Source: Marchantia polymorpha subsp. ruderalis (Eukaryota > Streptophyta > Marchantiopsida > Marchantiales > Marchantiaceae). From it: 64,000 bases of DNA. Each line of letters begins with the position of its first letter. Within the stretch, counting starts at the first letter, position 1. Location of the stretch: the NCBI GenBank assembly GCA_037833965.1, contig AP031356.1:25070501-25134500 (forward strand). Reading direction: 5' to 3'. Below, piece after piece: positions 12,754-26,151 of the stretch. The translations under genes were made by a program, and so were the position numbers. The notes below the pieces were generated by a model. It searched no databases, was not told the origin of the DNA, and worked only from the letters and a program-made list of their open reading frames with translations.

Positions 12754-15700
12754 CTTGACGATGATCTTCGTCTATTACGTCGTCAAGAGTTCAAAAGTAC
12801 TCGCCACCTGCACAACCACCAGGAGAAAAGGAGCCAGGGCGACGAGAACTATCTCGGACATGAAAAACTCGTCCTCTGCGTTATTGATTGCGCTCCGCTT
12901 CATTTTTTTTCTTGAATTCTTCTTATGGCTCCTCCTGTTCCTCCTCTGCTGCTTATGACGAGGACCTTCTTCCCGTTCCCACTCGCTTCCCCTTAAACCA
13001 AACGGGAGTTCCCGTCGTGGGGAAGCCTTCACAATTCACAGACGCAGAGGAAGTGCTTCAAATTCAGTGCGCGAAGAATTCTTGGAGACGACCGACGAGG
13101 CGGGAAACCAGGTGAACGACGGCCCGGAGGCGAAGAGCAGAATTTCGGTCCTCCATTCCTCAGACTTCTCCATTTGAAAATTCACGAGCCCCCACACGTC
13201 AGACCTTCAATTTACACGGTTCACGCGGTGAGGAAGAAGATCACCTGTGGCTTCATTTTCGGCCCCTTAGCTCGGAATTGGCACCGCCACACACTATCAC
13301 CTTGCTTCAGCGGCCGGTCCTGCAAATAACACCAGTTTTCACAATCCATACCACCTTCCGTGCGGCTCCCCCGCAATTCCCTGCGGCGAGTATCTCCGAA
13401 AATACCACACTCATCGAAATACTCTACCTGGTCTGACTGATGCTACTCTAGGGTGCCTTCTCGTACAGACCGACTCTGCCACATTCTTGTCACCACTCAC
13501 TATATACAGTACAACATTTCCCTCGATCTTGCGTTCCATGACATCTTCCTTCTTGTATTCCGGGTGATTCACCCTCCTGCGAACCGAAATCGTCTACCGG
13601 AAACTTCGCCGGTTTCCTTCTCGCTCGGTAGCACCGCTGCACAGGTGACGTACTAAAAATACGTCGACGTCAGACGAACCTTATGTGGACAAACTGGTGT
13701 CCAAATGGAGACAAGCGGAGCCGTGACCTTTAAGCTATTAATAGCCCCAATGGATTTCATATGGATTTCCCCATGGCTCTGTCTTCTGCGGTTTCGTGTA
13801 AATTCGTCTCTCCTCCTTCACGTCTTCGTTCGCACGTCGGCGGTGGATGCTCAAGGAAGCATTTTCCAGGCAGAATCAAAGGGTCTCCGTAGACGCAAGA
13901 GCTCGGTTTGATTATCGATCCGAAAATGGGGTGAGATATAAAACCTCCAACTCGCCTTACACAACTCTTTAGTCATCGGGTACGTGAAAAGTTCCGATCC
14001 TAGATGGAGTCTGCGTGGCAGTGACATGGCACAGAGGTGGCATACATTCGTTGCTTCGATCTGGACGTTGGGTGCTCTGCAAATTTATGAGCCGTGCCTG
14101 GATCGTTGTAATGAATGTTTCTGTGAAATTATGGGAGAAAGTGTTCCTTCGAGATGGGATATGCGGAAAAGCTACCTTAGCAGCAAGTTACATGCCTCTT
14201 CAACTACATCATTGGTTAATCAGGGAGTGTGCAAAAGTGCAATGAGCATCATGAGAACTCAACTGCGTTTCAAAGATTAGAGAGTTAACGCGCATAGTGA
14301 TTGACATAGTCTGTGCTAAAAATCCATAGAAGTTATCATTCGCTAAGTTCCTGAATCCGGACTTTGTACTAAGAGTCTTGTAGACGTGCGCTGGGTACAC
14401 ATACTTTTCATGGACTGCCAAGACTGGCGGAATATTTGTAATTTTAGTCTGAGAAATTTTTTAAGATAGCATTCTACACTGCTGTCATCACTGAGTGCAA
14501 CAGGTGGTCTGCAATTTATCCATAGGAATCTATTATTGTTATCCACATAGCGGAGTGCGGTCCAATATTGCGAAAAGAGTGCCTTAATAATTCAACTGCA
14601 TGCTCTCGATTAAATAACTCCGATTTGATGAGTTCTGAGTTATTCTTTCCATTGTAATCTTTTGAAATACAAGCACAAGATGGAAAGAGGATTGTTGTGA
14701 TGCAATAAGAATATTAACATCAGATTCACTTCGCCTTCCATCTGCTGTTCTTCACCAAAGATTTTAGCATCATTAGATGAACAAAAGAAATTTCATAAAT
14801 CTCTAATTTCGTGAGAATATAGCGTTTTCGTTATGATTTATGAATAACTTTTTTGAAAATTGAAAGGCGTAATGAGTTAATTTGGTAAGAAAAGTGCATC
14901 ATATGTCCATTCAAATTAATTTCCAGAAACAGGAGGTAATGATTTTTCATACTCACAATATACTGCAGTTATTTCCGAAGTTATCAGTATATTCTGGTTG
15001 CAATTAGTGTCTTGAAAACACTAATTGTATGCAGAAAAAACGACAGAAACGGAGATGAATTGTCCATTTTTTAAAATAAGATATAAATGCAATATAAAGA
15101 AAGAAAGATACATACTTGATTATAACCCTGTTCATGATATGGACTTCCTGTATAGCCTTCACCATTCGGAGGCTTTGCCTATTTTTTCGAAGGACTTCTC
15201 TGTTCTTATCTCTAGGTCTACAAGAGCTCTGTAGTTCTACCACATGTATTCTTTGCCGATATATTATCGAGTACACCCATTCCATCAGGAGTAATTACCT
15301 TTGAAGCAGGTATGAGCTTTGGGCACTTGAAAATTTCTAATGTCTTGCACCCACACGTTATTGTTTCTTCTCTTTTGTATGCAATTGTTGCCTTTCGCTT
15401 AAATTCTTGTTCAAGAGTCAATGGTGTGAGAATGAATCCATGCAGAACAAAGATGCAAAGAGAGCATATGGCTAACGATAATAATAACGATGACTTCTAA
15501 TATCCATTAACGTGCTTAATTTAGAGACTACAGTATTATGGTCGTGGTAAGGATATGGCACTAATATACATGACGTGAAATCCAGCAAACTTGGAACGCA
15601 ACACAAGCCCTGAATTCATCCCGAAGAAAGGACACATTGCGCCTGGCCCTGTACAAGGGACACACCACAGAACTGTAACTTAAAGAAAGGACAAACTGTG

Positions 15701-17376
15701 TCTTGAACATTCCAGCGCGGTGAAGACAAACTCACGGAATAGATAAAATAGCCGAGGACGTCCTGCACACCGTGGACAGTATCTAAATCCCGCGGCCTAA
15801 CTTTCTAACGTTCATAACTTTGCAGGGAATTTAGAAGTCAGGGATCGGCGACTTAGCAGCCGTTGGCCAAAACCCGCTGCCAGTACGTCGTCGGCTTCAG
15901 GAGAAGGCAGCCTCCACGGTCCAGTGACAGTGTGACAGAGGGCTACGGTACGTACGAGACTGGTCACGAGTGCAACATTATGACGACTTTTTGCTGCTGA
16001 CCAATGGACCGAAGAATCTTTGACTGGTAATGAATTAGCAGGATGATGCAAGTCTCGCCCACGAGCTGCGAGGCCACTTACTGCTTTGTTTGTTTCCCTA
16101 TTCTTGAAGGTTTGGGCTTGAAAAAGGCGTAGGGAACGAGATTGGTGATGCTGTCGGTGCTGAGAGGATGTGGAAGGTGCGACTCTGTTTCCAGTTGCAC
16201 GTTCGTGCTGTTCCGTTTTCTGGCAGCTATTGGAAGCTGACTTTTTGTCGTGCATTTCGATAAGTCTAGGTCTGTATGGCGTTTGAGATAGGCTGGGGGG
16301 TTGTGGCTTTTGCTTTTTGTTTTTGTGAGGGCTCTCATTTGAGTGAAGAGTTACGGGAAGCTGATCTTTCTAGGGGAATTTTCAGACGAGCCTCTGTGGA
16401 AATATCCTTCCCTTATTTTTGTGGATGCGTTGTTTGTGTCGTCGATTATCTAGCATGATGCGAGAGTGTGTTGTTCAGAAAGTAGACTTGCACATTTAGT
16501 TTTTGGGGGAGATGCCGTCAGATATGAGTGCTAGTTTTGGTCAGAAGTTTCAATTTGGATAATGAAATAGAAAATGTGAAACCGGAGAGATTTCCGAGTA
16601 GTAGAAGTTCGATGGTTCTTATTGTCTGATCTCGACACTTGACGAAAGCTGGAAAAAACGCCACATTTCTTGCGCTGTGAGTGGAGGAGAGTCTGCATTA
16701 TCACCTCAAAAATGCCAAAAAAACACTACAAAGGCCTTTTCTGGCATCGATTGTTCGAAAGGTTGAGGACGGAAACTTAGACTGACATAATGCCGGTTGG
16801 TAACGATGATGCAGTGAGTAGGTTTGACGGACGATGGTGGGAATGTGTATAGCGCTCGTTCAAGGTGGTTTTGTACTGCAGTAGCGAGGACAATTTTCAG
16901 TTTTTGTTCCACGTCAACTGGAATACGAGGTGTCAGGCTCTTGGGTTTGAACCCCAATTGACAGGAAAGACGGAGAGGTAGCACTGCGGTGTGCGGATTC
17001 AAGCCAGCTTTTAACCTCGAACGTATTTCCGTACAGATCAGTCCACTGCCGTTGTCCTGGTTGCTAGGGTACTGATAACAATCAAACATTCAATCAAATC
17101 TGAATTCTTCCGAGAAATCAATGTACTTTGTGATGTATGTTTACAGACGCTCTGCCACTGCGCGAGGTCTATGGACTTCTGATTGTGACAGGCACACAAA
17201 AGTGTAAACAGTATTTAGGCGCGCCGCAGGAAACTTGAAGGTTGGGACGTTTAGATCTAATTACATGCTATCGAACCGAATATTTCTTGGCCGAAGGTGA
17301 GATTATAATGCCGTGTTTTTATATTGCAGGTTGCCCTATCGGGTCAGAGAATTGCGTTTTGTTCGAAATTGATTCC
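12754..17376. other. Spacer between the divergent ATG2 and GID4 genes
   Basis: ATG2 (minus) and GID4 (plus) face away from each other across this 4.6 kb. The side near 12754-13700 is moderately GC-rich and should hold the ATG2 5' UTR and promoter. The side near 17330 ends in a pyrimidine-rich stretch plus TTGCAG just before the GID4 start, consistent with an intron in the GID4 5' UTR. The longest open frames, at 15812-16255 and 16706-17089 on the minus strand, resemble no family I recognise and lack splice-supported extension. I do not call them genes. Confidence 0.55.
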
Positions 17377-19782
17377 ATGCCTGGCCAAGCACTTCCACCG
17401 CCTTGCACCTTTTTGAATGTGGGCCAGGTATGTCAGTTAAGTTATCGCAAGCTGACCACAATGAGGACGAATTCAACTTTGATTACTGGTGCCAGTTCTA
17501 CCAGGAATAAATTCTTAGGAAAGTTCTTTCGCTAGTGCGGAGAAACAAAAGGCCGGGCGTTTATTAGGGTTTTCTCATGAGAGAGTATATATTTTGGTGG
17601 TCTGTTGGACGAGTGTTAACATATATGAATGTCAAAAGTTTTCTAAGTGTGGATTCGCATCTCCCTCGCTTGATCCGGTATTCGCAGGCCTTCACTGGTA
17701 CACAGAATGTGTCCAGTGGACAGAAGGACGAGGCATGGAAAGTGAATGTTAGATTACAAGGATGTGACATACAAAAGGGTTACTTGTGTGGAAGCATGGA
17801 AGCTCTGAACGTCCCATCTGCCGAAACACCAGTTAATGTCCGAAACCTAAATGACCTTCTATTGTGTTTCTCCTCCTTCCACGATAGGTCCAGTTGGGCA
17901 AGCCTTTTGTTTCAAGAGGCAGCCTGTGTCTACATTATGGAGATTTCACATGTGATCCTATTGGTTCCAAGATCTAATATCCTCGAATCTCTGTAGCTCA
18001 TCCAGGTTTTCTTTTGTTGATATTTGGTTCATTTCTAGGTGTTGCTGTACTGCCTCGAGATTAATCGAGGTTTGTTTAGATTTTACAGTTGTATATAGCA
18101 ACAGGTTTCCTATAAATTATAGCGTGCTTACATAATTATTTGGCCTGAATTGAGAAGAGCATATTGTCAGAGCTGATCAGTATCCATAGATTTATTGTTC
18201 GTATCACAGCAGCCACCTTCTTTCTTAATATTTGTAAGTAGTCAGAATTATGAATTTAATCGATTCTCACCTGTAATTAAAGCGTTCTCCAGTTCCATCT
18301 GCCTTCGAGGTTACCTGATCAAAGTTGAGGGGTCTCACCAAACGCGGACGAGTGGCAGTTTTCAACATCATTTTTAGTAATTCCTGGAAATGCTGACGGA
18401 AGTCTGTAATGTGCAGGTGGTGACATTCTGGGAAGGTGAAATTGTGGATAACAAGAACTATACATTTTTCACCGGCCAGTGGGATGCGACGTAAGTCTTG
18501 ATTGGCTTGCCGAGAATTTCTTTCAGAAGTCGGATGTCTTGACCGACGATCCTTTCTTCTAGAGGCAAGCTAAGTCTGTACATATATACTTGTTCCTTAG
18601 CGTTAGGGATTTCCCTGTGGTAACTAAAGATCATCAAAATTGTACTTTCAGGCGGGACACGGATGTTAATCACTGGGACAAGTTCCCTTCCTTCGCTGCT
18701 CTGAAGGTACTAAAATTTTTCTATTATGTGACTTCCCGTTGATATGGGTGATTCGATTCTTTGATTATTTAGAAAATGGTGACGTTCAGGTGACTTGGCC
18801 AAAATAGAAAGGTGGGCATGGTAATGATGACGGTCAGCAATCTTTTTTGAGCGTGGTCGTAGGTTGCCTCTGAAATTTGAGCCTGAACATGATGTTCCAC
18901 GAAAACCACAGGAAGACGTAAAGAGAGATGGCGGTCGCTCCGTGGATCTGGCAAACTATCCATTCATGTTTATGGTAATGTCTTTGAATTGATAGTCATA
19001 TTCATGGCGTTTCGTAGCGTAGTATACACCTCGTTCATGAACTAAAGTGTTCAATGTGATATTGATGCACTGATCTTGTTTACTGTAGATCTGAGCAATC
19101 AAAGGAACTGTTCTTAATTGTCTTCTGTGAAGTGTTTTGCTTATAATTGTTTGTCGTCTGGTTGCCGCAGAGATGGAAAGAGAAGTTCTTTGTGAACGTT
19201 GGTACCGATTGTGGGTTGACAATTGCAGGGTTCTACTACGTGTGCTTTTCCAGGAGCAATGGCTCAGTCAATGGATTTTACTACGATCCAAACAGCAGGT
19301 ATGTAACTGAGCCATTAACTGCGTCTGACATGCTGCCCTGGTTGACATGAGTTAAATCGAATCTTGTTCATTTAGAAGTTCGAAGTCTTCAGCTAACTGA
19401 GCCTTGAGGATTCAAGGCGAGAATGGTAATGACTCGACGTGCTGCCGTAGAATTTTTACTCTGGAGAGTCGTGCAGAGCATAACACCGATTCTAGCTTTG
19501 GTTATTCTGCAATGCTAGTGTACTCCTCCTTTTCTTCTCCATCTGACGACACCAAAAAGGAGATAACAGTATATTTCGCATGATGTATAATTACACATCG
19601 TATAAAACCCGAGCTTTTTAGGCAGTGGGTATTTTTGCTCATCAGTATAATCGGGTGTTATACAAATGCCCCTTCTGAGGTTTAACTTTGAGTTATTCTG
19701 CAGTCCCTATCAGAAGCTTGAATTAATGGCAACAAATGAGGGGCGTAGTGGCTACAGCTTTGCTACCTATAAATTTCAATGA
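17377..19782 (+). CDS. GID4: GID4/Vid24-family substrate receptor of the GID/CTLH ubiquitin ligase
   Basis: GID4 binds substrates, classically those with an N-terminal proline degron, and presents them to the GID/CTLH E3 ligase for ubiquitination. Exons: 17377-17427, 17688-17831, 18417-18490, 18652-18706, 18912-18974, 19171-19298 and 19704-19782. They join to 594 bases, or 197 residues, near the size I recall for plant homologues. The beta-barrel Vid24 domain fills the protein: FTGTQNVSSGQKDEAWKV, GYLCGSMEALNVP, VTFWEGEIVD, FFTGQWDAT, LTIAGFYYVCFSR, GFYYDPNS and SPYQKLEL follow in order. It ends with a conserved-looking NEGRSGYSF tail. The start at 17377 (MPGQALPPP) is chosen because it matches plant homologues. 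The frame is also open upstream to 17242, but a probable 3' splice site (ATTGCAG) lies just before, at about 17330, so the upstream part is likely 5' UTR. Confidence 0.92.
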
Positions 19783-21800
19783 GGACGTTTTCTTATGTCA
19801 ACAGGTAGTCCATCATTCCAATTCTTTTGAGTCTCAAGTTATATATTTATGTACACAGTGGGGAGACTCAACAAGCAGCTTCAATCCATTACCTAGACTG
19901 ACCCCACATTGATGCATATTCCAGGAAGAAAGTTGCACTTGAAGCTAGATAAATAGCTCAAAGATTCGCCACAACACATACCGAATCGACTGTGGGCTGC
20001 TTTTTGAGACCAGTAGTTGCAGCGCTGTATTTCTAGATGTACCAAATAGAACCAATATCCTCTTTGATCGACTGCAGAGAAGCTTGCGTCTCTCAGCTTG
20101 TGTTCATCATGATCTCCGTGGTGAACGTGTCTTGCTGCAACTCTTCTGGTTGTTGGTAAAGTTTTCCTTTATGTAGACCAGTTAGTTGTATCGCTGGGAG
20201 CAAGCAGATGCCAAAAGATCTGCACATATTCGCTGTAAAATGTTCCTTTGTTTCCTGCACTGGAATAACTGAAGTTGAATGTGTTTTCCGGGTTGAGATC
20301 TGGCTCACTGCTTTCCTGTGTTTAATAGCAGTTGAGATCAAAAGCGTTTTCTATCTCGAAGAAACGTTCTTGATTGCACTGGCAGACTGCTGACTTTGTG
20401 CAGTCATTCATGTCAGAAGCCAGATTTGTACATAGATCAGCTAAAGCCATGAGTTTTTCACTGTCAAGTTGATGCCCCGCAGTTGGACAGTTGTTGTAAG
20501 ACAGGGACTAAGTGATGTCTTTTTTCACCATGACAATAAATCATCAGGCGTTGTATAGGGCTTGTGTCTGCCTGTCAGATTTTATTTATTCTTTGAAGGT
20601 CTGTAAGTCCCTTGACTTCACATAATGCGATTGGTGGTTGTCGAACTCATTTTTTTCCTATTCCTCATCAATATGTCGTCGATGAAATTGGGTTAGGAGC
20701 GCTGTCGGAACATTTCTGGAAAGGTCCTCGGTTTTCGGTCTATCATGAGGTGTGACTCTAAGATGCCTACGCTGACAAAGCAGCACCTATATCATTTATG
20801 GTTTCACGAAAGGAGGCACACATATGTTCTTTCGCCGTGCAGTAAGCTTGTCAGCAAACGCAGTCCAGAAGTTTCGCAGGATTTGAAGTAGGAAGAAGTT
20901 TTGTTCGTTGGAAAATATTGTGCAAAACGGCAGGGTACTGAAAACATTTCACTTGACTGATCCTTGTAAACTACCATTAGCCCGGGAGTGAAATCTGGCG
21001 AATAACAGCTGGGCTTTATACGTATTGAGCTACTAGACTCATTAGAGAGTTTGGTCCTGAAAGCTGTGATAGGGTAAGCTACGTTGTGGGCTGTACTACG
21101 TAACCAAATCTAAGAGGACTCGCCAACGACTATGTGGCGAGTCGTAGGCGAGTGACGGAGGCCTTAATCTTTGTACCATGTGCAAATCTGAAAAGCTTTG
21201 TATTTATAAATCTTGATAAGACTACATGGCTCGATGTAGTTAGATTCAATGTATCGATATCCATATGTTGTCAGGTGGTATGATGATCAATTAGCTAAAT
21301 CTATATCTGCGGACCTACAGATCTTGAGGAAAAGAAGTTGGCCGTGAATTTGTATGTTCAGAAAGATGAATTGGGAGAATCTTCAATGTTGTCCTGTTCC
21401 TTGGTTCAACGTTTACAAACCACCGAACGCCAGGTGTTGATTAAAAATGCTTTTGGTTAAAAACGCTGAAAGCAAGAATACCTTTTGATCCATTTACAAG
21501 CAGGCTCTTAGCGATTATGATTGACATACAAGTTGTTATTTGCAAACTGGCCAATCTGGAATAGGTTAAAGATGAGCAAATAACCCATTGACCATTCGCT
21601 CCCTAAAAAATCACATTGAGTATGATGTGAAATACCCCATGACACGTCATTACTGATGACTCCCCCAGTTCCCGAAGGAGAACTAACGAATTTCTTGTAC
21701 ACTTAAAGGGAGCATGATCAGCATGCCTGATTGAAGAAGGTAATTTTTTCTTTCATTTTAGCTGACTCAACAACCGTGCTTCGAATCCCTTTCTATTGTT
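19783..21800. other. Intergenic region downstream of GID4
   Basis: This holds the GID4 3' UTR and then about 2 kb of moderate-GC sequence with no supportable gene. Open frames are all under 85 codons and have no recognised motif. There are no obvious repeats. Confidence 0.5.
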
Positions 21801-22449
21801 AATGATGGTAATGTGAAATCCAAAGTGTCCCGCCTCATATAATATGAGATAACTCCACACTCATATCGTCGAAGTAACTTGTTTAAATTCAAGAATACTT
21901 TGCTGCAAAGTATATTATTAAAAAACACTTGGTGTGATGAGTTAATTTTTTTACTTCGTCACCCTTTAGATTTGATTTTGTAACTGTAAAATTGCATCGT
22001 TAATTCTTAGCCAAAATTAACCAAATTTTAGTTTCTCAAACCTTCTAAAAAAATAATAAGACATCTATCTAATAGTATATCATATCACATAATAGTATAT
22101 ATTCACATATTTATCTAAATCATTCTATGTTATAAATTCAATATTTGTAAACAACCAAAAACGAAAAATTGTGTTAATTTTTACAAAATCAATATGAAGA
22201 TTGTAATCTTTGTTACGAATGGTTTGAATCCATCTAAATGTGAAATTTCAATCAAAATTTATGATTATTGAAAGGTAAAAGTTACTTTTAAGATGATTTT
22301 AAACTGAATTTCACAACCAATAAGCCACCTAAAGCAAAATTCAAAATACGATTGCAATCAATTATCTTTCAACTCAATTTAAAGTTCAACGCAAGTATGA
22401 ATTGTACACTCTCTCTTGGTTAAAAATCTCCGAACCCAAGTGATATTTT

Positions 22450-22452
<3 letters not shown>

Positions 22453-22482
<30 letters not shown>
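22453..22482. repeat. (AT)n microsatellite
   Basis: An uninterrupted run of about 15 AT dinucleotides in the AT-rich region. Confidence 0.95.
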
Positions 22483-22486
<4 letters not shown>

Positions 22487-25400
22487 CATTAATTTATTAG
22501 AGGGTATTTGAGTTTTACTCCTTTCAATATTCCAATTTTATTAATCTTCTATATGCCCTCCCCTCCACTTCTCGCCTTGTAATTCAATCTACAATAATAT
22601 TTCACAAATGCTTTGAAAACTACTCAAAATCTCATAAACTTTGTCATAACTCGAACCCAAAACCAAAGCTTTCATACCTATGAATTCGATTTGAAGAAAT
22701 TCGTCACACTGACCACATTTCGTATTTGATACGATCCAATATCCTGTTCTTGAATAATTTTCAACGTACAGTACTGAAACAACAAAGTTGATCCAACGGT
22801 GTCTTCTTAACCAACTCTTAGTCGATGATAAATATGCATGCAAACTATAGGTTGAATTATTTAGTGTTAATCAGATGGTGGTCTGTGCAGGTTTAACTTA
22901 TGCTGACATGGATGCCAGTGCGACATGAACAATCCAGTGAAGTGTGTCCTCTTTGGTACCAACACACCTGACTGCAACTACAAATTTGAGACAGGGTTGA
23001 ACAGAGAATACACTACCACAAGAGATCGAATCTACCTTTCTTTATTTGGTTGATATCCTTTGTGCATTTCGAGCTTCCCCATTACTTCTACCGTTGCTGT
23101 ATTATCTAACATGCACATCGCCACATTTGGATTGGCAACCTGTACAGTGGCCAGAATACACCCACAATGATATTTTTGTATTTGTATCCAGAGACAGAGT
23201 GAGCACCATGTTTACAGAACTCCCCATCTTAGATGTATGTGCAAGTAGATCAGAATCACATACAGATCTGTACCTAACTTCTTAGTAGACATCTATGCAT
23301 AGATCATACGTGTAAGGTGAAGTTGATCTTCCATTGGAGCCCGTTCACTGTGATTGCACCCTTGTAAAAGGAAAAGTACATTGTCATTATATGCTAGATA
23401 TTTCTGTAAAATCTACAACTCGGAAAGATTACGTAAAATCTTCAACTGTGCCTTATGATCTTTTGCATGACCCACAACAGACTGGTACACGACCGCTAGA
23501 TTTTACTGCATGCTTGCAGTTTCGGGAATTAGACCGTTACGCAGATTTTGACACAATCTAGTTACAGCTTTGGGACTAGCAAAAGTTCATGCTGAAAACA
23601 CTCACTCCTAGATCGCCAAACTGGGTGGATCGCATATAGAGAACACTAGCAGATTTGTACAGATGTTAGTTAACGATCAGACGATCAAACACCTATCTGG
23701 ACATGATACTACGCGATTCATGTAGTAAGGAAGAACACAGATCCAACTAGTAAGAATATTTTGATGTCGATCCGGACAGGGGAAAGAGTAGATTTTCTCA
23801 AGCTAACATTAACAATTTTTGTCTCAACTTTGTGCACTTATCACTCAGATGGAGACGGTTCTCGTTGTGAGTAATTTCTTACTAAGTCCCGACATTAGAA
23901 ATTAAGGATGTACTTGATCTAACTGGCTGCAGAGAAAACGTGTAATGCATGATAAGAGCAACGTTTTGATCCTATTTTTGCTACATCAAAACATTACGAC
24001 CAGTATCAGAGTGCAAGGTCTCGTGGATCGAAATTTGGGAGAGGGGGGATCCCTCGGCTTGTGGTGTTGGGTATTTTCGGCAGTGTTGCGAGTACTGACC
24101 TTTATGTTCGGTCTCTGAACATTACCCGTGTCAACACAAAATGATTTACGCACACGGGAAGCATTAAATATGTTTGGATCTAAGAGGAAATATGGCGACA
24201 ACCGGTAAGAACTCCATTCTGTTACCGGAATTTTCGTACAATTTTCGTACCCCCCTCCCAGCTTGAGCACCGGACGTCTTCTCTAATCAGTTCAAAGGTC
24301 TCTGTTCTTCTCATCTTTCCTAATTCAAAGTAACAAACATATCGAAAAGGATGGGAAGAGCCCATCGAGCCGTCTGTTCTTCCCATCTTTCTGGTATCTT
24401 AACTCTTCTTTACAATCTTCAATGAGTCTCAAACTATCTCAGCGATAAGCTGATTGGATAATCGTTTTACTTGCTGAAACGTTTCTCTACGCTGACAATG
24501 AGCAACCAAGTTCTTAATGAGGAGGAAGATGGTACAGTACTTGATTTGATGAAGTTGGAAAGTCAGCACCAAGAAATATAGAGCCACATGTAGTGGGAAC
24601 TTTTTGACAGTTAAAACCCTTGAATCCATGCACAACCAAGACTGAATCTGTGACCCAAGTATAGCGCGAGGATCCAAGCCAATCCTAAAGAAGCAGTTGA
24701 AATACTGATGATAAGGTCAAAACCATTACATCGAACGTCCATGATCTTGTCAAAACATCGCGTACCTCGCTAATCGTTTACATGGATCTCATCATTATCT
24801 TCATGTAACGAGATGATCATAATGGTATGATGAGTTCAGTTGACTTTTACGACTTATATAACTGCACAGTATTATACAGTACGTCCAGGCCTCTCTATAT
24901 AGGGGCGGATTCCTTATGTTCCGTATCTCAACAAAATAAATATAATTCTCAAATCAATATACGAAACTTGACAGTTTTAGGTCGAATTTTGACCTAACTT
25001 TCATGTTTTCGGCCTAATTTGTCGATGATGTAATACACCTTCGAGATAAATGGATGTTATCTTTAATCTCTGAATATACTCTCCGCACCGTTGAAATGGT
25101 GAAACTAATACTACGAAAAACTCCATGAGTTGAAAAAATCTATTCTTTAAATTTGGAATCAGACTTTTCAATCAACAGATTTTTGTGCACCTAGTACATT
25201 TACTTCGTAATGTTATGGATTCACTATTTTATCTATGTAATTTTGTTTCTGAGAAAATTTGAAACTATCTTGATATTTTAAAACTACTTGAATAATTTTT
25301 TGTGGTCTCAAAACTACAAGTGATAGAGATAACTAAGGAAACAAAATACTAGAACTTGGTTGAACTCATAAGGTGTTGCCGCAAAGTTTTAGTCAAGTAC

Positions 25401-25791
25401 TCAGTTAGTTTCTCTAGTAAAGTAATGGTAATCAACAAAGAAATTTTCACAAACGATCACGACAAAGATTTAGCTGAATATTTACGTAAGTTTCTCTAAT
25501 AAAATCATCTACATCAACAAAGATTTGTCAAAAATTGTCACTCCAAAATTTTATCTAAGTGACTCTGTTAGTTTCTCTATTAAAGACACCTAGAAAACAA
25601 AGACTTTTTGTTGGATATACGGAACTTTCAGAAAACGAAATACGGCACTTTGGCCCTCAAGTTCCGTCTATGCCATATTTAAAGAGGCCTGAGTATATCC
25701 AATTCATGTGTCACAAACGAAACTCGTGGTAACAATCTCCCAAACTAAGATTCCCTCTAAGGAGAAACTTTCGTGTACAGTGTTGGTCATC

Positions 25792-26151
25792 ATTCATAGG
25801 ATAGGACATCAATAGGATGGGAAATCAAAACCAAAAAACCTTGAGCCTATTACTCTATTGGAGTACACAATAGATAATTATCGATCGATAGATAACGTAG
25901 AAAACTAACTGGACTTTGAGTGATCTGATTCCATTCCATACATATTTTAGATCTAAATTCAAAATTCTAATATTCATAGGATAGGAGATCAATAGGATGG
26001 GAAATCAAAACCAAAAAACCTTGAGCCTATTACTCAATTGGAGTACACGATAGACAATTATCGATGAATAGATAACGTAGAAAACTAAATGGACTTTGAG
26101 TGATCTGATTCCATTCCACACATATTTTAGATCTAAATTCAAAATTCTAAT
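25792..26151. repeat. Two tandem copies of a 180-base unit
   Basis: Copy 1 (25792-25971) and copy 2 (25972-26151) both begin ATTCATAGGATAGGA and end AAAATTCTAAT. They differ at only about eight positions. The bases after copy 2 restart as ATTCAA, a fragment of a third unit at most. The high identity points to a recent duplication in otherwise eroded sequence. Confidence 0.95.

Noticed and set aside
15812-16255. 147-codon minus-strand frame between ATG2 and GID4
   Set aside because: No motif, low-complexity Ser/Arg composition and no splice-supported extension; likely chance.
16930-16965. TTGGGTTTGAACCCCAA, possible tRNA T arm
   Set aside because: It is a simple palindrome without the TTC of a T loop, and no cloverleaf forms around it.
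22920-23060. Cys-containing 42-codon frame (MNNPVKCVLFGTNTPDC)
   Set aside because: It is too short, has no signal peptide and has no recognised pattern.
25792-26151. CRISPR-like array
   Set aside because: Only two 180-base tandem units without short spaced repeats, in a plant nuclear genome.
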